Part shown: positions 35,449 to 54,600 of the stretch, piece after piece
Numbering within the stretch: the stretch's first letter is position 1
Layout of the letters: each line of letters opens with the position of its first letter
Assembly (NCBI GenBank): GCA_947044365.1
Contig: OX345651.1
Location: forward strand, 4,752,926 to 4,816,925
Length of the DNA: 64,000 bases
Source of the DNA: Petrosia ficiformis
Taxonomy: Eukaryota > Porifera > Demospongiae > Haplosclerida > Petrosiidae
Direction of reading: 5' to 3'
Made by a program: the position numbers and the translations under genes
Notes under the pieces: model-generated
The model's database searches: none
Seen by the model: the letters and a program-made list of their open reading frames with translations, nothing else
What the model was told of the DNA's origin: nothing

Positions 35449-36773
35449 ATGGAGTTGAAACGCCGTTTCCAAGGACTGCTCACCACTTCTCTGATTGCTC
35501 TAGTTTTATGTGTGGACTCAGGTGTATTCAGTGCTCCACTTACGCAGCAAGTTACGCTTGATCCACTATCATCTAATGGACTTCGGTTACCGAAGATACA
35601 CATTTTCTGTGATACTTGTAACTGGATTGTTGAACATATTCAAAGCTTGATGCAGAAGAATGCATCAGAAGATGTGATTGCAAAAATAATAGAAGAAATA
35701 TGTGACTTATTCAATATAGAAGACAAGTATATTTGTGATACTATTGTGCCAGAATTCAAAGTATGTTGCAGCTTTCTGTTAGCATAAAATCATTTTCCTT
35801 CTCCCTATAGGATGAAGTTTTCTACATCTTTGCTCATACTGCTCTACAGCCTAGTGAGGTTTGTGGAGCAGTTTTAGGTTCTAACTGTGGCAATAAATAC
35901 AATCCCTTTAACCAAAAGTGGACGATACCTATACCCGGAAATAAGCCCCCTGTAAAACATATAGTACAACCTAAGGTAAGACTTGCTTGCCTTTTAATCT
36001 GTAAAGTATATTTGTGTATATATATAATAATTAAATTATAGAGGGGTCTTGTTGGGTCTAGCTATGCAAGACTAGTCACACAACTGGTTACTATAACTTG
36101 GACTGACATTCCCTTTAGCTCATATCAGTTATCATAACACTTTGACCTACTACCACAATTATTACTCAGTTATTTCATACCCCATATCACTATCCTTACA
36201 CATTATAGTCTGGTTCTCCTGTCAACCGGATTCTCCAGTTATCTGATATACATTGGGATGCTCAGTATACACCTGGACTCACAACAGAGTGTGGTGAACC
36301 ACTATGTTGTAGACCACCAAATGCGAAAGGTATATAGCCATTAGTACCTATCATCACATTGTGGTTTAATTATTTGTCCAGCTAAAGGAGATGATGATTC
36401 TGCAGGTATTTGGGGTGATTCTCATTGTGATACTCCTTATAGAACTATTATTAACCTCATGAAACATCTTAATAAAACATCAGACCAGGTATAGACTTCA
36501 CATAAATGCCTAGAATACTTGGTGATATTTGATAATTTAAACACAGTTTGATTGGGTGTATGTTACTGGTGATCTACCTGCTCATAATGACTGGTCACAA
36601 ACAAGAGATGACCAGATTGAAGTACTGGTTAACATGACAACAGTAATCAAGACATACCTACCAGGAAAAGAGATTTATTTTTCAATAGGAAATCATGAAA
36701 GTGCACCAGTTAACAGGTAAGAATTTTCCTTTAATATCTTAAGAATAGACGGCATTCTCTCTCTATCTCTCTT

Positions 36774-36815
<42 letters not shown>

Positions 36816-38060
36816 AGTTTTCCTCCACCATTTATAACTGGTAAAGAATCTATATCATGGTTATTGAATAAAAGTGCCGAAGTGTGGGGGGAGTGGCTAA
36901 CTGATGATGCTATAAAGACTCTTAAGAAGTAATTAAACATGTACTAATGAATATTTATTACCAGTTGCTATGTTTAGAGCTGGATATTACTCTGTTAATG
37001 TAAAACCTGATCTGAGAGTAATCTCATTACAGACTAACTTTTGCAATAAAGAAAACTGGTTAGTTGTGTGTGTTGTCTCTTTGTCAGTCTGTCTTCTAGT
37101 TAATTTGAGTATTCTCCTCTTTAGGTGGTTGTTAATTAACAGTACTGATCCTGGTGACATGTTGAAGTGGCTTATTGATGAGCTGTTGGATGCAGAGAAA
37201 AAGGGAGAGAAAGTTCACATCATTGGTCATATATCACCTGGTTCTACAAACTGTTTAGATGCATGGAATGAAATGTATCACCATATTTTATGGAGGTCAC
37301 TAATGTATGCATGGCCATCATACATCACATATAACTTGTTTCTCATACAGGTTTGAAAGTACAATTGTTGGACAGTTTTTTGGACATGCCCACAGCGATA
37401 GTTACAAAGTGTTCTACGCTGATGAAGACAATAATTCAGAAAGACCTATTGGGTAAATTATCTAATCCTGCTGTATTCACAACTATATTTCTGTATTTAC
37501 TTCTCTCAGTGTTACCTACCTAGCTCCGAGTGTTACTCCTTATGGTGGAATGAACCTGGGTTATCGTATATATGATATTGATGGTACTTATAAGGGATCA
37601 ACTCGTATTACATTGGACCATTCAACATATATTCTTAATATCACTGATGCTAACTTAACAAATAAACCAAAATGGACGCTGGAATATTCAGCTAAGGTTG
37701 GTACTACTTGTACAACAGTGACAACATCAAAACATCAGAACTATCTCTTACTTCAGGATGCTTATAATATGACATCACTATTACCTGTGGATTGGGCTAA
37801 TTTAATTGAAACATTCATCAAAGAAGACAGCTTGTTTCAGAAATATTATCAGTGAGTACCATATGTATATCTACTCTGATTTAAATCTCTACCCTTTGCT
37901 GTGTAGTTACCACTTCAAAAATTTCTCTCCTAATGACCAGTGTACTAAAGGTTGCAAATGTGGCACTTTGAATAGTATTTCTGTCAACAAAACTATCGAT
38001 TGTCAACAGGCAACACAAGAAGAGATGTTTGCTTATGTGTCAACTCAATACTACTGTTGA
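35449..38060 (+). CDS. SMPD1: Acid sphingomyelinase-like phosphodiesterase, copy 2
   Basis: Tandem paralogue with the same exon order as copy 1. Signal peptide [19 protein letters not shown], saposin domain [16 protein letters not shown], and motifs [32 protein letters not shown] and FFGHAH all intact, ending TKGCKC...AYVSTQYYC. It is nearly identical to copy 1 in most exons. The exon before FDWVYVTGD differs: it starts AKGDDDSAGIWGD after a short 45-70 bp intron, where copies 1 and 3 have ATNPED and a long repeat-filled intron. GHISPG replaces GHxPPG. The (CT)n tract before the FPPPFITG exon is about 45 bp. The upstream region retains half of the copy-1 promoter plus a broken FAM172A exon. 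It appears functional. Confidence 0.93.
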
Positions 38061-38531
38061 TATCAGAAATTTTATTAATACCATTATATGCTGTTCCCCC
38101 GAATTTAAAGGCTTTGTCCATCATTCAATTCAAAATGTTATTTATATAATTATAATGCTTATCATTGTCAGTTTGTAAACATAAGCTGTATGTATATATG
38201 TTTGATATCTATTTTAGGTTCCATTAAACAATTATGCTGTGCCGAGCACAGGGATGGAGGGAGGGGTGCTCCAGGGGCTTGAGCCCCCCTCCTTAAATTT
38301 TGGTTGGGCCAGTGGTTTGGTATGGTACCCGTGATAGCTATTGGTGCGCCCCCGCTATTTCAAAACTTCTTCCTATGCCTATATATATGTAATCAGTGAT
38401 ATGGGCCTGGGTAGTGTCGACGGAAGGGTACGTCTGGAGGGGCATGTCAGTTGGCTCCGCCCCTTGATGATATGACGACATGATCTGCTGATGTGCTACT
38501 ACCTGGAAGGCTGGAATAGTTGGAATAGAGT
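38061..38531. other. Spacer between sphingomyelinase copies 2 and 3
   Basis: No gene. At 38235-38375 is a GC-richer segment (GAGCACAGGGATGGAGGGAG, GGGGCTTGAGCCCCCCTCC, GGTGCGCCCCCGCTATT) unlike its surroundings, resembling the edge of a transposon-derived repeat. The remainder is probably the copy-2 3' UTR and copy-3 promoter (CCGCCCC around 38456-38463). Confidence 0.45.
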
Positions 38532-43819
<5,288 letters not shown>

Positions 43820-43997
43820 GATAATTCGATTATAATACTATTTATTGAGTTCTGTTCTGTCCCTCTTTAATCCTATCTCGCTATTTTAATTGCTGATTTA
43901 TAATTATTTATTATAATATTATATTCCTTCATCTTTCTTCTAAAATTAAACCACGCCTACAAAAGTGAGCCCCTCCTATGCTTTGTGATTGTTTGAA

Positions 43998-46900
43998 ATG
44001 GCAGAGGAAGAGAAAGAATATGAATCAGAAAGTTTATTACCTGATGATGAAAAAGAAGGTAGCCATATATATATAATGCTTTTAATAGTTAGTTATACAT
44101 ATGAGTTATGTAATGGTGTCTGCAATACATACGCATTTGTGGATAGCATGACTGATTATCATTATCAGTATCACCTATTGTTTATATATATATATAATTA
44201 TATATAATATAAGCTACTTTCCTAGAGTATTACAGTGATATCAAACTAGATTGTATGTAACAATTCTTATATCTTTGGTTTGTCTTGACTCTCCTCAGAT
44301 ATGATAGGCTAACACCTAACACATGCTTTCTGTTTATATGGATATATATATATATATATATATAAGGCTGGTTAATGTATTGTATAATTAATAATTATGA
44401 TGTAATTATTAATATAAGTATAATTATTATCTACATACATGCAGATAAAACAGAAAAAAATGATAAAAAATATTCAGAATCTAAGAAGATTTCAGGGAAA
44501 GCATGGGGCAGAGTTTGGGTAAGTCTGATGGATGCATTGTAAAAGTTTTAAATGAAGTACAATCTGAAAATAGCCTTCAAACATTCGGTACCTTGTACAT
44601 ATGATTGAGGAAATTTTTGATTTTACTACTTTACAAATAGTCAGAGTCTCGTGTCTTAGAATAATGTATTGTGGTATGAGCTGCAAAAAGAAAGTTTCAG
44701 TTGAAGTTTTTGTTCACACATTTAACAAGAACGTTTCTTTTGTGTAATTGCTGTAAGAAGTAGGACAAAATATTGCATCTGCACATGCCTTCTTGTTGTG
44801 TCCTTCCATAACAGACATACCTGTTAATATCAGACATGGAACCAAGTAATTTCAAATATACTGAAGTACAAACAAAGTACAGGCATTGTTTGGTGAATGT
44901 ACTTAAGTACAAGTAGTTTTAGAAGGACTTACGTACAAGTGCAAGTGCAATCAATATTTTGCTAATTGTAACTTATCCTAATCTTAAGGTCATCGTGAAT
45001 ATGAACGTATAGATGATCCTGTTATTCTTCTTGTAGTTCAAGTGTTTAAATCTTCCATTTCCTGTTTTCTTTATTGTTTGGAACGAGTTTTGTGAAAGAT
45101 TCAGTTACTATGGAATGAGAGGTATGTATGAAGAATTGGTTATTTTAATTTTGTTGCTAAGGTACCTCTCAATCTTGTTTGTGCGCTTTTTGAATTTGAT
45201 ATTCCTACAAGTTCTTTCATTTATGAAAATTTTTTTATTATATATTATATGTATGTTTTATCACAATCGTCTCTCTGTTCTTCCATCTTCAGCTGTACTG
45301 ACATTATTTCTCAGGAATTTTCTTGGGTTTGGAGATGATACAGCCACAGCAATCTACCATGCATTCATAGTGTTATGTTATATGTTACCACTCTTCGGAG
45401 CCATTATATCAGATAGCTGTCTGGGAAAATACGGGTAAGAATAACAATATAGTATAGTATAGTTGTTTTAGTATAACAAGTTACAGTACAGTACAGTACA
45501 GTACGGTACAGTACGGTACGGTACGGTACGGTACGGTACGGTACGGTACGGTACGGTACGGTACGGTACGGTACGGTACGGTACGGTACGGTACGGTACG
45601 GTACGGTACGGTACGGTACGGTACGGTACGGTACGGTACGGTACAGTACAGTACAGTACGGTACAGTACAGTTGTTTAGTTATAAATATAGTTTTTCAGA
45701 ATTTCAGTTATAGTTATTAAATTTAATTAACTAGGTTTACTAAAATGAATTTATATCTGTGATGAAAATTTATCATGCTTTACTAAAAGGGGTTTCAATT
45801 ATCCACATGTAGTTATACAAAACGCCGTTTAATAGTTAATAAACTTGCACACCAGCTGTTGGATGTCTCAAGTTATGGTTCTGACCCGATTTTTTAATTC
45901 CAAATTTATGGAAGTCACATACATGTATGTATAGGGTTTATTAATCTGGTTTTCATGTTTAGACTTGAAGGCTGATAGTAGAACTGATCGTAATTTCAAT
46001 CTTTTGATTTTAGTCATAGCATCTATCTTTCTCCTTGAAATAAACATTTGAAACTAATGTGGTTTGGATTTCAATATACATTGCATATGAGTACTTTATT
46101 GTTCATTCATCTATTTATCTCTCTAACATGTATCTATTTTAAATTTAGGACCATTGTGAGTCTCTCCGTTGTGTATGCTATTGGAAATATCCTCATGTCC
46201 TTTTCAGCTGTGGCATTCAATGATTCACGTGGAATCAATAGGTAGTCTATTGTCTAGTATAACATAATGTTTGATAAACTGCCTCTTCTACATGTTGTGT
46301 ATATCAGAGCATTAACTGGTATTGCCCTGGTGGTTATCGCCGTGGGAACAGGTGGAATAAAACCTTGTGTTTCTGCATTTGGGGGAGACCAGTTTACAAA
46401 AGAGAAAGTAGCTCTGTTACCTTTGTTCTTCTCTGTGTTCTATTTCTTCATCAATGCTGGCAGTCTTGTATCAACCTTGCTTACTCCTGTATTGAGAAGT
46501 AAGTAGATTTGTGTGGGAGTTCAATATCATACATTCTTCCTGATTATATATATAGTGTTTTCTCAATTCATTTCCACCTTCATTAAGTGTACACTACAAG
46601 TATAGTACATATAGTACATACAATGTATGTATCATTGTGTACATGTATGTATAGTTGTCCTTAGGTTCAAAGGTCAGGGGGGCCTGTGACAGCACCAGCA
46701 TCCCATGGAGATTGTCTCCTCATAGTAGCCAATTAGCCAGAGTAGCTTAGATAGTAGAGTAATGGCTTAGACAGCCAGGTTCTTGACCTACACATGGGTT
46801 TGAGTGAATTTAGTCATTCTTGTTTGTTGAGTGTCTGTCTTCATTTTCTTTATTTTATATAGGTTATGTTGAATGCTTTGGTCAAGATACCTGCTTTCCA

Positions 46901-49900
46901 CTGGCTTTTGGAGTGCCAGCTGGTTTAATGATCGTGTCTCTACGTATGTCTATTTATGTGCATCTGTATCTATCTATATATACATGTAGTGTGTATTTCA
47001 TCATTGGTATCATTTCATCACTCAGTAATTTTTCTTGTTGGTACTAAATGGTACGTCATCACTCGTCCTAAACGTGATGCAGCTTTGTTATTCTTTCAAG
47101 TTCCTGCTTCAGTCTTCTATGCCATATATCGACGTATAACTCTTGGTAAAGTCCCAGGTACAAGAAACTTTATGGATTATGCTTCTCCTCGATTCTCCGA
47201 TAAATTTGCTTTCGATGTCTATCTATTTTTGCGTGTCGTTGTTATGCTCCTCCCATTACCGGTATTCTGGGCACTGTTCGATCAACAAGGATCACGTTGG
47301 ACTCTTCAGGCTCTACGTATGGATGGTCGTATTGGTAAATTTGTTATTGAACCTGATCAAGTTCAAGCCCTGAATCCTATATTCATCCTGGTTCTCATTC
47401 CAGTTTTTGAAACTATTGTGTATCCTGTATTTGGTTATTTTAAGCTCCTCAGGAAACCACTTCAACGAATGGTCGTTGGTATGTTTTTAGCAGGCGTGGC
47501 TTTCTTCATTGCAGCTGTTCTTGAACTTCATATTCAAAGTGTATCTGATAATCTACAGAAGGGAGAGTCACGAGTTATCATAACTAATACTTTACCAATG
47601 CCTGTGGAAATACAGTTTGATAATGGAGATCCTTATAATCTTACTGATGTTAGTATGTATGTATGTATGTATGTAATACTATGTATGTATGTATGTATGT
47701 ATGTATGTATGTATGTTTGAATGTATGTATGTTGTATGTATTATGTATGTATGTTTGTATGTATGTATGTATGTATGTATATATGTATGTGTGTATGTAT
47801 GTATGTACACTGTATGTATGTATGTATGTATGTATGTATGTATATATGTATGTACATGTATGTATGTATCATGTATTAATACATTGTACATTCTTATTCC
47901 ATACATAGATAAATAAACGTATGACAACTAAAAATCTAGGCTATAAAGATCTTAATATCACTGTTTATGAAGGATCAGAAATTAAGGAAGGTTACTATCA
48001 AGTGAATGTAATGGAAGGTGATATCATACAACTGTTTATAACTACTCAAGATGATGAGATTACTGTGATTGAGGTAAGTTCTTACTCTCTTCCTTTCTCT
48101 CTCTCTCTGCTATATACTTCTATATATGTACAATACCTGACATTAAGTTTACATACTATGATGGAAGCTACGCTTTAATAAGGTGATAGTCAAACTGTAC
48201 TTCTAAGTAGTACTATAGATGTACATGTACTTTGTACTGTCATCATAGTAATGTGTGAATTTCCTTTACATTTGTATGTGATAGCACAGTACTAAGGTGT
48301 AATACTGTGTAGTACATTTGAAGTGCAGTGCACAAAGTAAACATAATGTCATGTACTGTATCTACATGTATCTGTATCTATCCATCATTACTGATTCATT
48401 TATCAGGAAAGTGCCTCCGAATGGTTCCCAAATGGAGATAAAGCTTCTGTGAAGTAAGTACAAATATACATACATGTAATGATATTCATGATTATTCTGC
48501 ATCTTCTCACAGTGTATTTGTTGGTGATGTGGACATCAGATTAAATTTTTCTCTTTGTCCTAAGAAATGCTCAGATATTTCTAAAGGTGATTATAAAGCT
48601 TACAATCTACCCAGTAACACCTATGGTAATGAAACAGAAGTGTCTGTTGGAAGGTGAGATTATGATAATATTTCATTCGTTCATCCAATCATTCATCCAT
48701 CCATCCATCCATTAATTCATCCATTCATTCATTCATCCATTCATTCATTCATTCATCCATTCATTCGTTCATTCATCCATTCATTCATTCGTTCATTCAT
48801 CATCCATTCGTTTATTCATTTGTTCATTCATCCATTCATTCATCCATTCATTCATTCATCCATTCATTCATTCATTCATCCATTCATTCATTCATCCATT
48901 CATTCGTTCATTCATCCATTCATTCATTCGTTCATTCATCATTCATTCGTTCATTCATTTGTTCATTCATCCATTCATTCATCCATTCATTCATTCATTC
49001 ATCCATTCATTCATTCATTCATTCATCCATTCATTCGTTCATTCATCCATTCATTCATTCGTTCATTCATCATTCATTCGTTCATTCATTTGTTCATTCA
49101 TCCATTCATTCATCCATTCATCCATTCATTCATCCATTCATTTATTCATCCATTCATTCATTCATTCATCCATTCATTCATTCATTCATTCATCCATTCA
49201 TTCATTCGTTCATTCATCATTCATTCATTCATCCATTCATTCATTCATTCATTCATCCATTCGTTCATCCATTCGTTCATCCATTCATCCATTCGTTCAT
49301 TCATCCATTCATTCATTCCCTCTTCATAGTTATCACTATCTTGTTGAATCTGATGACTACCAATCAGTAAGTAAAATTGAAATTATACCCTCTACTTATC
49401 CATTCATCTCTTTTTCTCTAGAATGGATCTCTCCCTCGTAATCTAGGACCTGGAGGAATCTATACAATAGTACTAGCTCCTGATGGAACAGATAATGTGA
49501 GATGCTACTATATCGTCATGGTTACATTCAGTATAATTTGATTTCAGGGTATTAATGTTCAATTGTATGGAGCAAATTCACCCAATCAAGTTTCTGTGTT
49601 TCTTCAAATTCCAATGTATTTTATAATTACAGCTGGTGAGGTATTATTCTCTGTCAATGGACTTGATTTTGCTTATTCACAGGTACTTTCCTTCTTCAAA
49701 CTAATAGTTTCTTTCTCTATTCTTCATATTTCTTCACAATTCCTCCTCATTCCTCATCACTCCTCATCATTCCTCATCATCCTCATCATTCCTCATCACT
49801 TCTCATCATTCCTCATCACTCCTTGTTATTGTCATCATTCCTCATCACTCCTCATCATTCCTCATCATCCTCATCATTCCTCATCACTTCTCATCATTCC

Positions 49901-51302
49901 TCATCACTCTCATCATTCCTCATTACTCCTCATCATTCCTCATCATCCTCATCATTCCTCATCACTTCTCATCATTCCTCATCACTCCTTGTTATTCTCA
50001 TCATTCCTCATCATCCTCGTCATTCCTCATCACTTCTCATCATTCCTCATCACTCCTTGTTATTCTCATCATTCCTCATCACTCCTCATCATTCCTCATC
50101 ATTCCTTGTCATTCTCATCATTCCTCATCATTTCTCATCACTTCTCATCATTCCTGAATCTCATCTTCCTCTAGGCTCCACCAAGCATGAAATCTCTTTG
50201 TCAAGCAGCATGGCTACTCACTGTTGCATTTGGAAATCTTATGGTAGTAATAATAGCAGAGTCAAGTGCCTTTGATAATCAGGTGAAATAACTATATCAT
50301 GTGATCCCCTATAATGTCATGTGACCCTTAAACAAATTCCCTAAGTATGGGAATTTGAATGTTTGAGAATTAAACTAAAAATTCTGCTTAATTAAACATG
50401 TCATGTCTTTGTGGTAATCAACTGGAACTCAGACAGGATGTGCTGATTAATTTGTTTACATGCAAAGAAAGGCATATGGCGCCATGCCCTTACACCACAT
50501 CCTCTTCTAGGATATGACATTTTGGCATCCTTTCAAAAAAACTCATTACATCAAAGCAATCATAGGTATGTACCCTTTACAACTTGGCAGCTCACAATAG
50601 AGTCTATTCTTAGTACTATTAATGTATATTATAACTCCAACTACTTTAAAATAAAGTTGTCATGTTTTAGAATATATGGAATTTGGATTCTCACCACAAA
50701 CCTACCAAAGGGTAGGACATGGTGAGGTAGTGGCTAATATTTTAAATATTCACAAAGACTTATTGAGGACCTAGCTGCAATGCAAATTCACTGTGTATTA
50801 CCATTACTTTTTATATGAAATGAATAAGTTAATGGTCTTTATTCTATTGTACTATTTCGTACTTAAAGAATGGGACAACGAATTATTCTTTTTATATACA
50901 TGTGGGAGACACTACCACTGTGAAACAACTTAGTATTGTAAAATTTAAGATCTTCATTGATTAAATTCTTCTTTGACTTTCCAACCTATCCAGGCACACG
51001 AGTTCTTCTTCTTTGCAGCTGCCATTGTGGCTGTCTGTATTCTCTTTGCTGTAATGTCTTATTTTTATAAATACATTGATCCTGCCAAGCTGTTAGCTAA
51101 TCAGACGGATTACAACCCTAAATTTGAAGAAAGTGGAGGTAACAATGCTTCTGTGATACCAGAAAACAGTCCTCTAATCTATCGATCCCCTTACAATGGA
51201 GATGAGAATGTTATGAGTGATTTTGAACCAGAAACTCACACACCTGTTGATCCAAAGCTTGACTTGTCTGTAAAAGAAACTGATTCTGAAAGCAAGTTTT
51301 AG
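43998..51302 (+). CDS. SLC15A: Proton-coupled oligopeptide transporter, PEPT1/2 type (SLC15)
   Basis: Plasma-membrane H+/di-tripeptide symporter of the POT family. Exon 1 gives [21 protein letters not shown] later exon carries the TM1 signature [18 protein letters not shown] (ExxERFxYY). Next are [39 protein letters not shown], then [19 protein letters not shown] (PTR2 family signature) and [21 protein letters not shown]. The large exon at about 47030-47650 has [13 protein letters not shown] and [15 protein letters not shown]. Between TM9 and TM10 is the long extracellular domain (about 47650-49600) found in animal PEPT1/PEPT2 but not in bacterial POTs. The last exon (from 50994) has [30 protein letters not shown] and an acidic Ser-rich tail. 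Introns contain (GTACG)n, (GTAT)n, ATTCATCC and CATCATTCCT repeats. PEPT1 versus PEPT2 cannot be decided. Confidence 0.95.
45480..45670 (+). repeat. (GTACG)n pentanucleotide satellite
   Basis: About 35 near-perfect GTACG units, edged by GTACA variants, in an SLC15 intron. The unit contains the palindrome GTAC and a CpG per repeat, unusual in this AT-rich window. Confidence 0.95.
46738..46812 (+). mobile_element. tRNA-derived SINE head
   Basis: GAGTAGCTTAGATAGTAGAG (A-box-like), GGCTTAGACAGCCAGGTTCTTG and CACATGGGTTTGAGTGAA (B-box-like) follow tRNA order and spacing. Stem pairing is incomplete. It lies in an SLC15 intron. Confidence 0.55.
47650..47880 (+). repeat. (GTAT)n microsatellite
   Basis: GTATGTATGTAT tract directly following the coding exon ending ...PYNLTD, filling that SLC15 intron. 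Confidence 0.9.
48670..49320 (+). repeat. ATTCATTCATCC higher-order satellite
   Basis: 650 bp of CATT/CATC units organised in larger blocks of about 140 bp that repeat (TCGTTCATTCATCATTCATTCG... recurs at about 48930, 49065 and 49205). It fills an SLC15 intron within the extracellular-loop coding region. Confidence 0.9.
49740..50150 (+). repeat. CTCATCATTCCTCATCACTC minisatellite
   Basis: Tandem CATCATTCCT/CATCACTCCT units with inserted TTGTTATTCT variants, in an SLC15 intron just before the exon [13 protein letters not shown]. Confidence 0.9.
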
Positions 51303-51618
51303 TTTGGCTAATCTCGCTGAAATTTTTAATCGCTAATTGAGTCTCATAATTATGATCATATAGATGTAATAATTGCAATGATATGAAGTATTATTGTAAT
51401 ATATGTCTATATATAAATGATTACAAAAAAAAATACACACATACTGGTTTGATTATAATATAATTATATAATATAATTTCTGGAGTGATTTTTAAAATAT
51501 GCTACATCTTTTTTTTAATGCTTATATGATTATATACATGTATATATATATATATATATATATGCTATTTTATAATTAATAATTCTTTGTACATTCTCAT
51601 TAAAGGGGTTCTCTTTTG
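51303..51618. other. Convergent 3' flank of SLC15 and receptor gene A
   Basis: AT-rich, with a (TA)n tract at 51540-51562 and no reading frame. It is presumably both 3' UTRs. Confidence 0.6.
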
Positions 51619-54600
51619 TTAAATATACATTCCAAGACCCAGTGGTGCTTGCATATACGTGGGATTCCATTCGTAATCCCATTTTTCTTTGGTGAACACA
51701 ATCTTTATTGTGTCGTCCTCTTCCTGTTCAGTTCTCACTAAATCAGTTGGTATATAAGTATATTTGGACTGTGTATCATCTACCATGGTATCTTCCTCAG
51801 ATGAAGAACCTCTTTCACTCTCATATTGAAAGCTTAGTTTATTGTATGGTCCTGTTGGCTGATCTAACAAGTTATATGCACCTCCAAACCAATTTGAGGA
51901 GTTTCTAGAATGATCTAGTTTACTGTAATGTCGATTAGGGCTGTTGAGAGAAGAGTCGGGGTCCTCTGGATTGGTAGGTGTGTTTGTTCCTAAACATTCA
52001 GATTCTCTCGATCCACTATAATCGGTTTCACTTGTTGAAGTGGGAACTGCTAATAGCAGAGGAGGAGGAAGTGGAAGGGAAGGAAAAGGTTTTGAATCTT
52101 CATTTAAAAGTTTCTCAGCAGGTTTTGTAGATGTTTTATAACAATTACTCTTAGATTCCATTGATGCAACGAATGTATCGCTAATTGTTGAATAACGATG
52201 ATCTATTGGAGGTGTCATTTCAGGTTGTGTATCAATTACGCCTCTATTATTTTCACTGAAATGATTAAGTTCATAAGGCGTTTGAAGGGTAGTCCCATCT
52301 GGAAACCCACGACTGTCATCCAAGAGATGTTTTGCAGAAGATCTATAGAAATGGTGAAGTGATACTAAATATTCATATATTATAATTATTATAAACATTG
52401 GCTGTCAGAAAAGAAGCACTCTATCATTAAATTGTAATGTTTACAAACTACAATCAAATTAATTAAAATTAATTACACATAAAAGGCATATATTATGCTC
52501 TAATCACTTTAAATTTAATACCAAGTTAATACAGAAACCTACCAGGACTCCCGGCCCTGTTAGGCTGATGGGGCTTCCTGGTAAAATATTTTGCAAAAAA
52601 ATTGTGATTATATATAATAGCAAATCAGTCTAACCTTACTGAAGACATTCTATAGAAATTGCTATCTCTATTCCCACCTGTTAAAAAAAGATTTTAAAAT
52701 AATGCATTTTGTTGTGATATATATCGTTAGGTAAAGGGGAGGGGCCATTAATAATACAAGTGGTGTCACATGACCAGATAAACCTAATGAAGGATTTTGA
52801 TGTACCCATGGTTGTCAAGAACTAGGATGTAGTTATAATTATGCTACTATCAAAAACCACATATTTACAAGAATGCTGCTACTAGTCTCATCCCCAGACT
52901 CCACCCCTTTTTGAGATCAAATGGTGGAGAGGAGTCTGGGGACGAGACTATGCTGCTACCAGAAATGGATGATTCGTTATATACTATGTAATTTATCTGT
53001 ATTGTGATACAAACGCATGTGTTTATGCTTTTGTAAATGCTATCTTGATGTTATCATCAACTACACCCTTCCCTGCTAGGTATATTTGGCTGGCTCTATA
53101 AGATTATGTTATGTTTAGTTGCAAACATCATCCATACATGTATCCCTAAAGTTGTTTGATGTGGCCACAATATATTGTTCTGTTATAATTGAATATATTA
53201 CATAATGTAACATGATATGCTGACTGATGTTGATGAGTGCATAGTACTAAGGTGTATTGCTAATTGTGTGGGCTTTCATCCATATATGAATGATTATCGT
53301 GGGTGGGAATTCATTTGGAAGTCTAGTGGTTAATTAGTCAGTTAATTACATTATAATACTAAATTAGTGTTTCTTGTATTGGTGGATAATTTAATCAATT
53401 AGTGAAAGTCTTGCTGTGCCAGGATAAACATTTTCTCACAACAGAGAGGAAATGCCCATCATACCCACTCTCTGTTGACAATTAAAGACATTTGTTGATC
53501 ATATCAACTCGATATATAAACACAATTAAAGTGTGCTTACTTTCAACTTTTGTTTTTCTTGGCCTGGGTCTCTTCCATGTAAGTAGAACAATAATCACTA
53601 CTAATAGCACTATGACTAATATCAGCATCACTATTAACATACACACGGCTAATATTAACAGGTCTGATCCATCATCATTCGATTGTCCTTCAACTGGTGT
53701 TTGAGAGGCTAATGGATTTGTAGTAGATGTTGTGTCAGCGAACATTATAGTTGTAGTGTGTGTTGTGATTGGTTCACTGGTTGACATCACAGGTGTATTG
53801 GTCAGGGGACTATTGATCAATGACACAACCGATGATATTGGTGGTACACGGGTTGATGGTATTGCTACAATAGTTGATGTAGTTGATATTGATACACTGG
53901 GTGATATAAGTATACTGGTTGATGATATTGGTACACTGGCCATGGGTGATGTAAACATACTAGTTGATGACGTTGGTACGCTAGTTAATGTAGGTATACT
54001 GATTGGTATACTAGTTGATAATGGTACACTGGATAATGGTAAAATTGTACTGGTTGATGTCACAGGTATACTGGTTACTATTGTATTAACACTGTTTGGA
54101 GAGGGTGACTCTATTAAAATTATAAATAATTGTTAATATTTATTAACTTCATAATATATATACAAACCTATTGTATGACTTGATGATGTAGCTACTGGTG
54201 GAGATTCTGATAACATCATTCCAGCAGGTCCACTTAATGAGGGACTTAGAGGTTGATTTGTAGTTGTCATGACAACTGGCATTGATGTTGTGATAGTAGG
54301 AGGACTGGTTGGTGGTTGGTCTTCACATACAGAAACAACGTTATCAAATTTGGCATCAGAACAAGTATTCAATTGATTGTCGTATTCTTCAGGTCTTAGT
54401 ATAGTGATTCCATCACTGTACACACCTGTTGGCATTCCATTAACAATTACTTGACACCAGTAGTCACCCAACATGTTATCAGTAAATCCATGATTTATTA
54501 ATTGTCCACCAAAATAACTTGTCTCACTTTCAATACCTGATGAACGAAACTCTGGTGTACCATGATTTTTAATCGTGTTATTGATATATCTTTGGAACCA

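Noticed and set aside
47663..47927. Open frames on both strands in the (GTAT)n tract
   Set aside because: Pure microsatellite translation; only the flanking SLC15 exons are coding.
48820..49441. Long open frames of [12 protein letters not shown] type
   Set aside because: These are translations of the CATT/CATC satellite in an intron and match no protein. The same holds for 7608-7963, 22173-22826 and 42762-43202.
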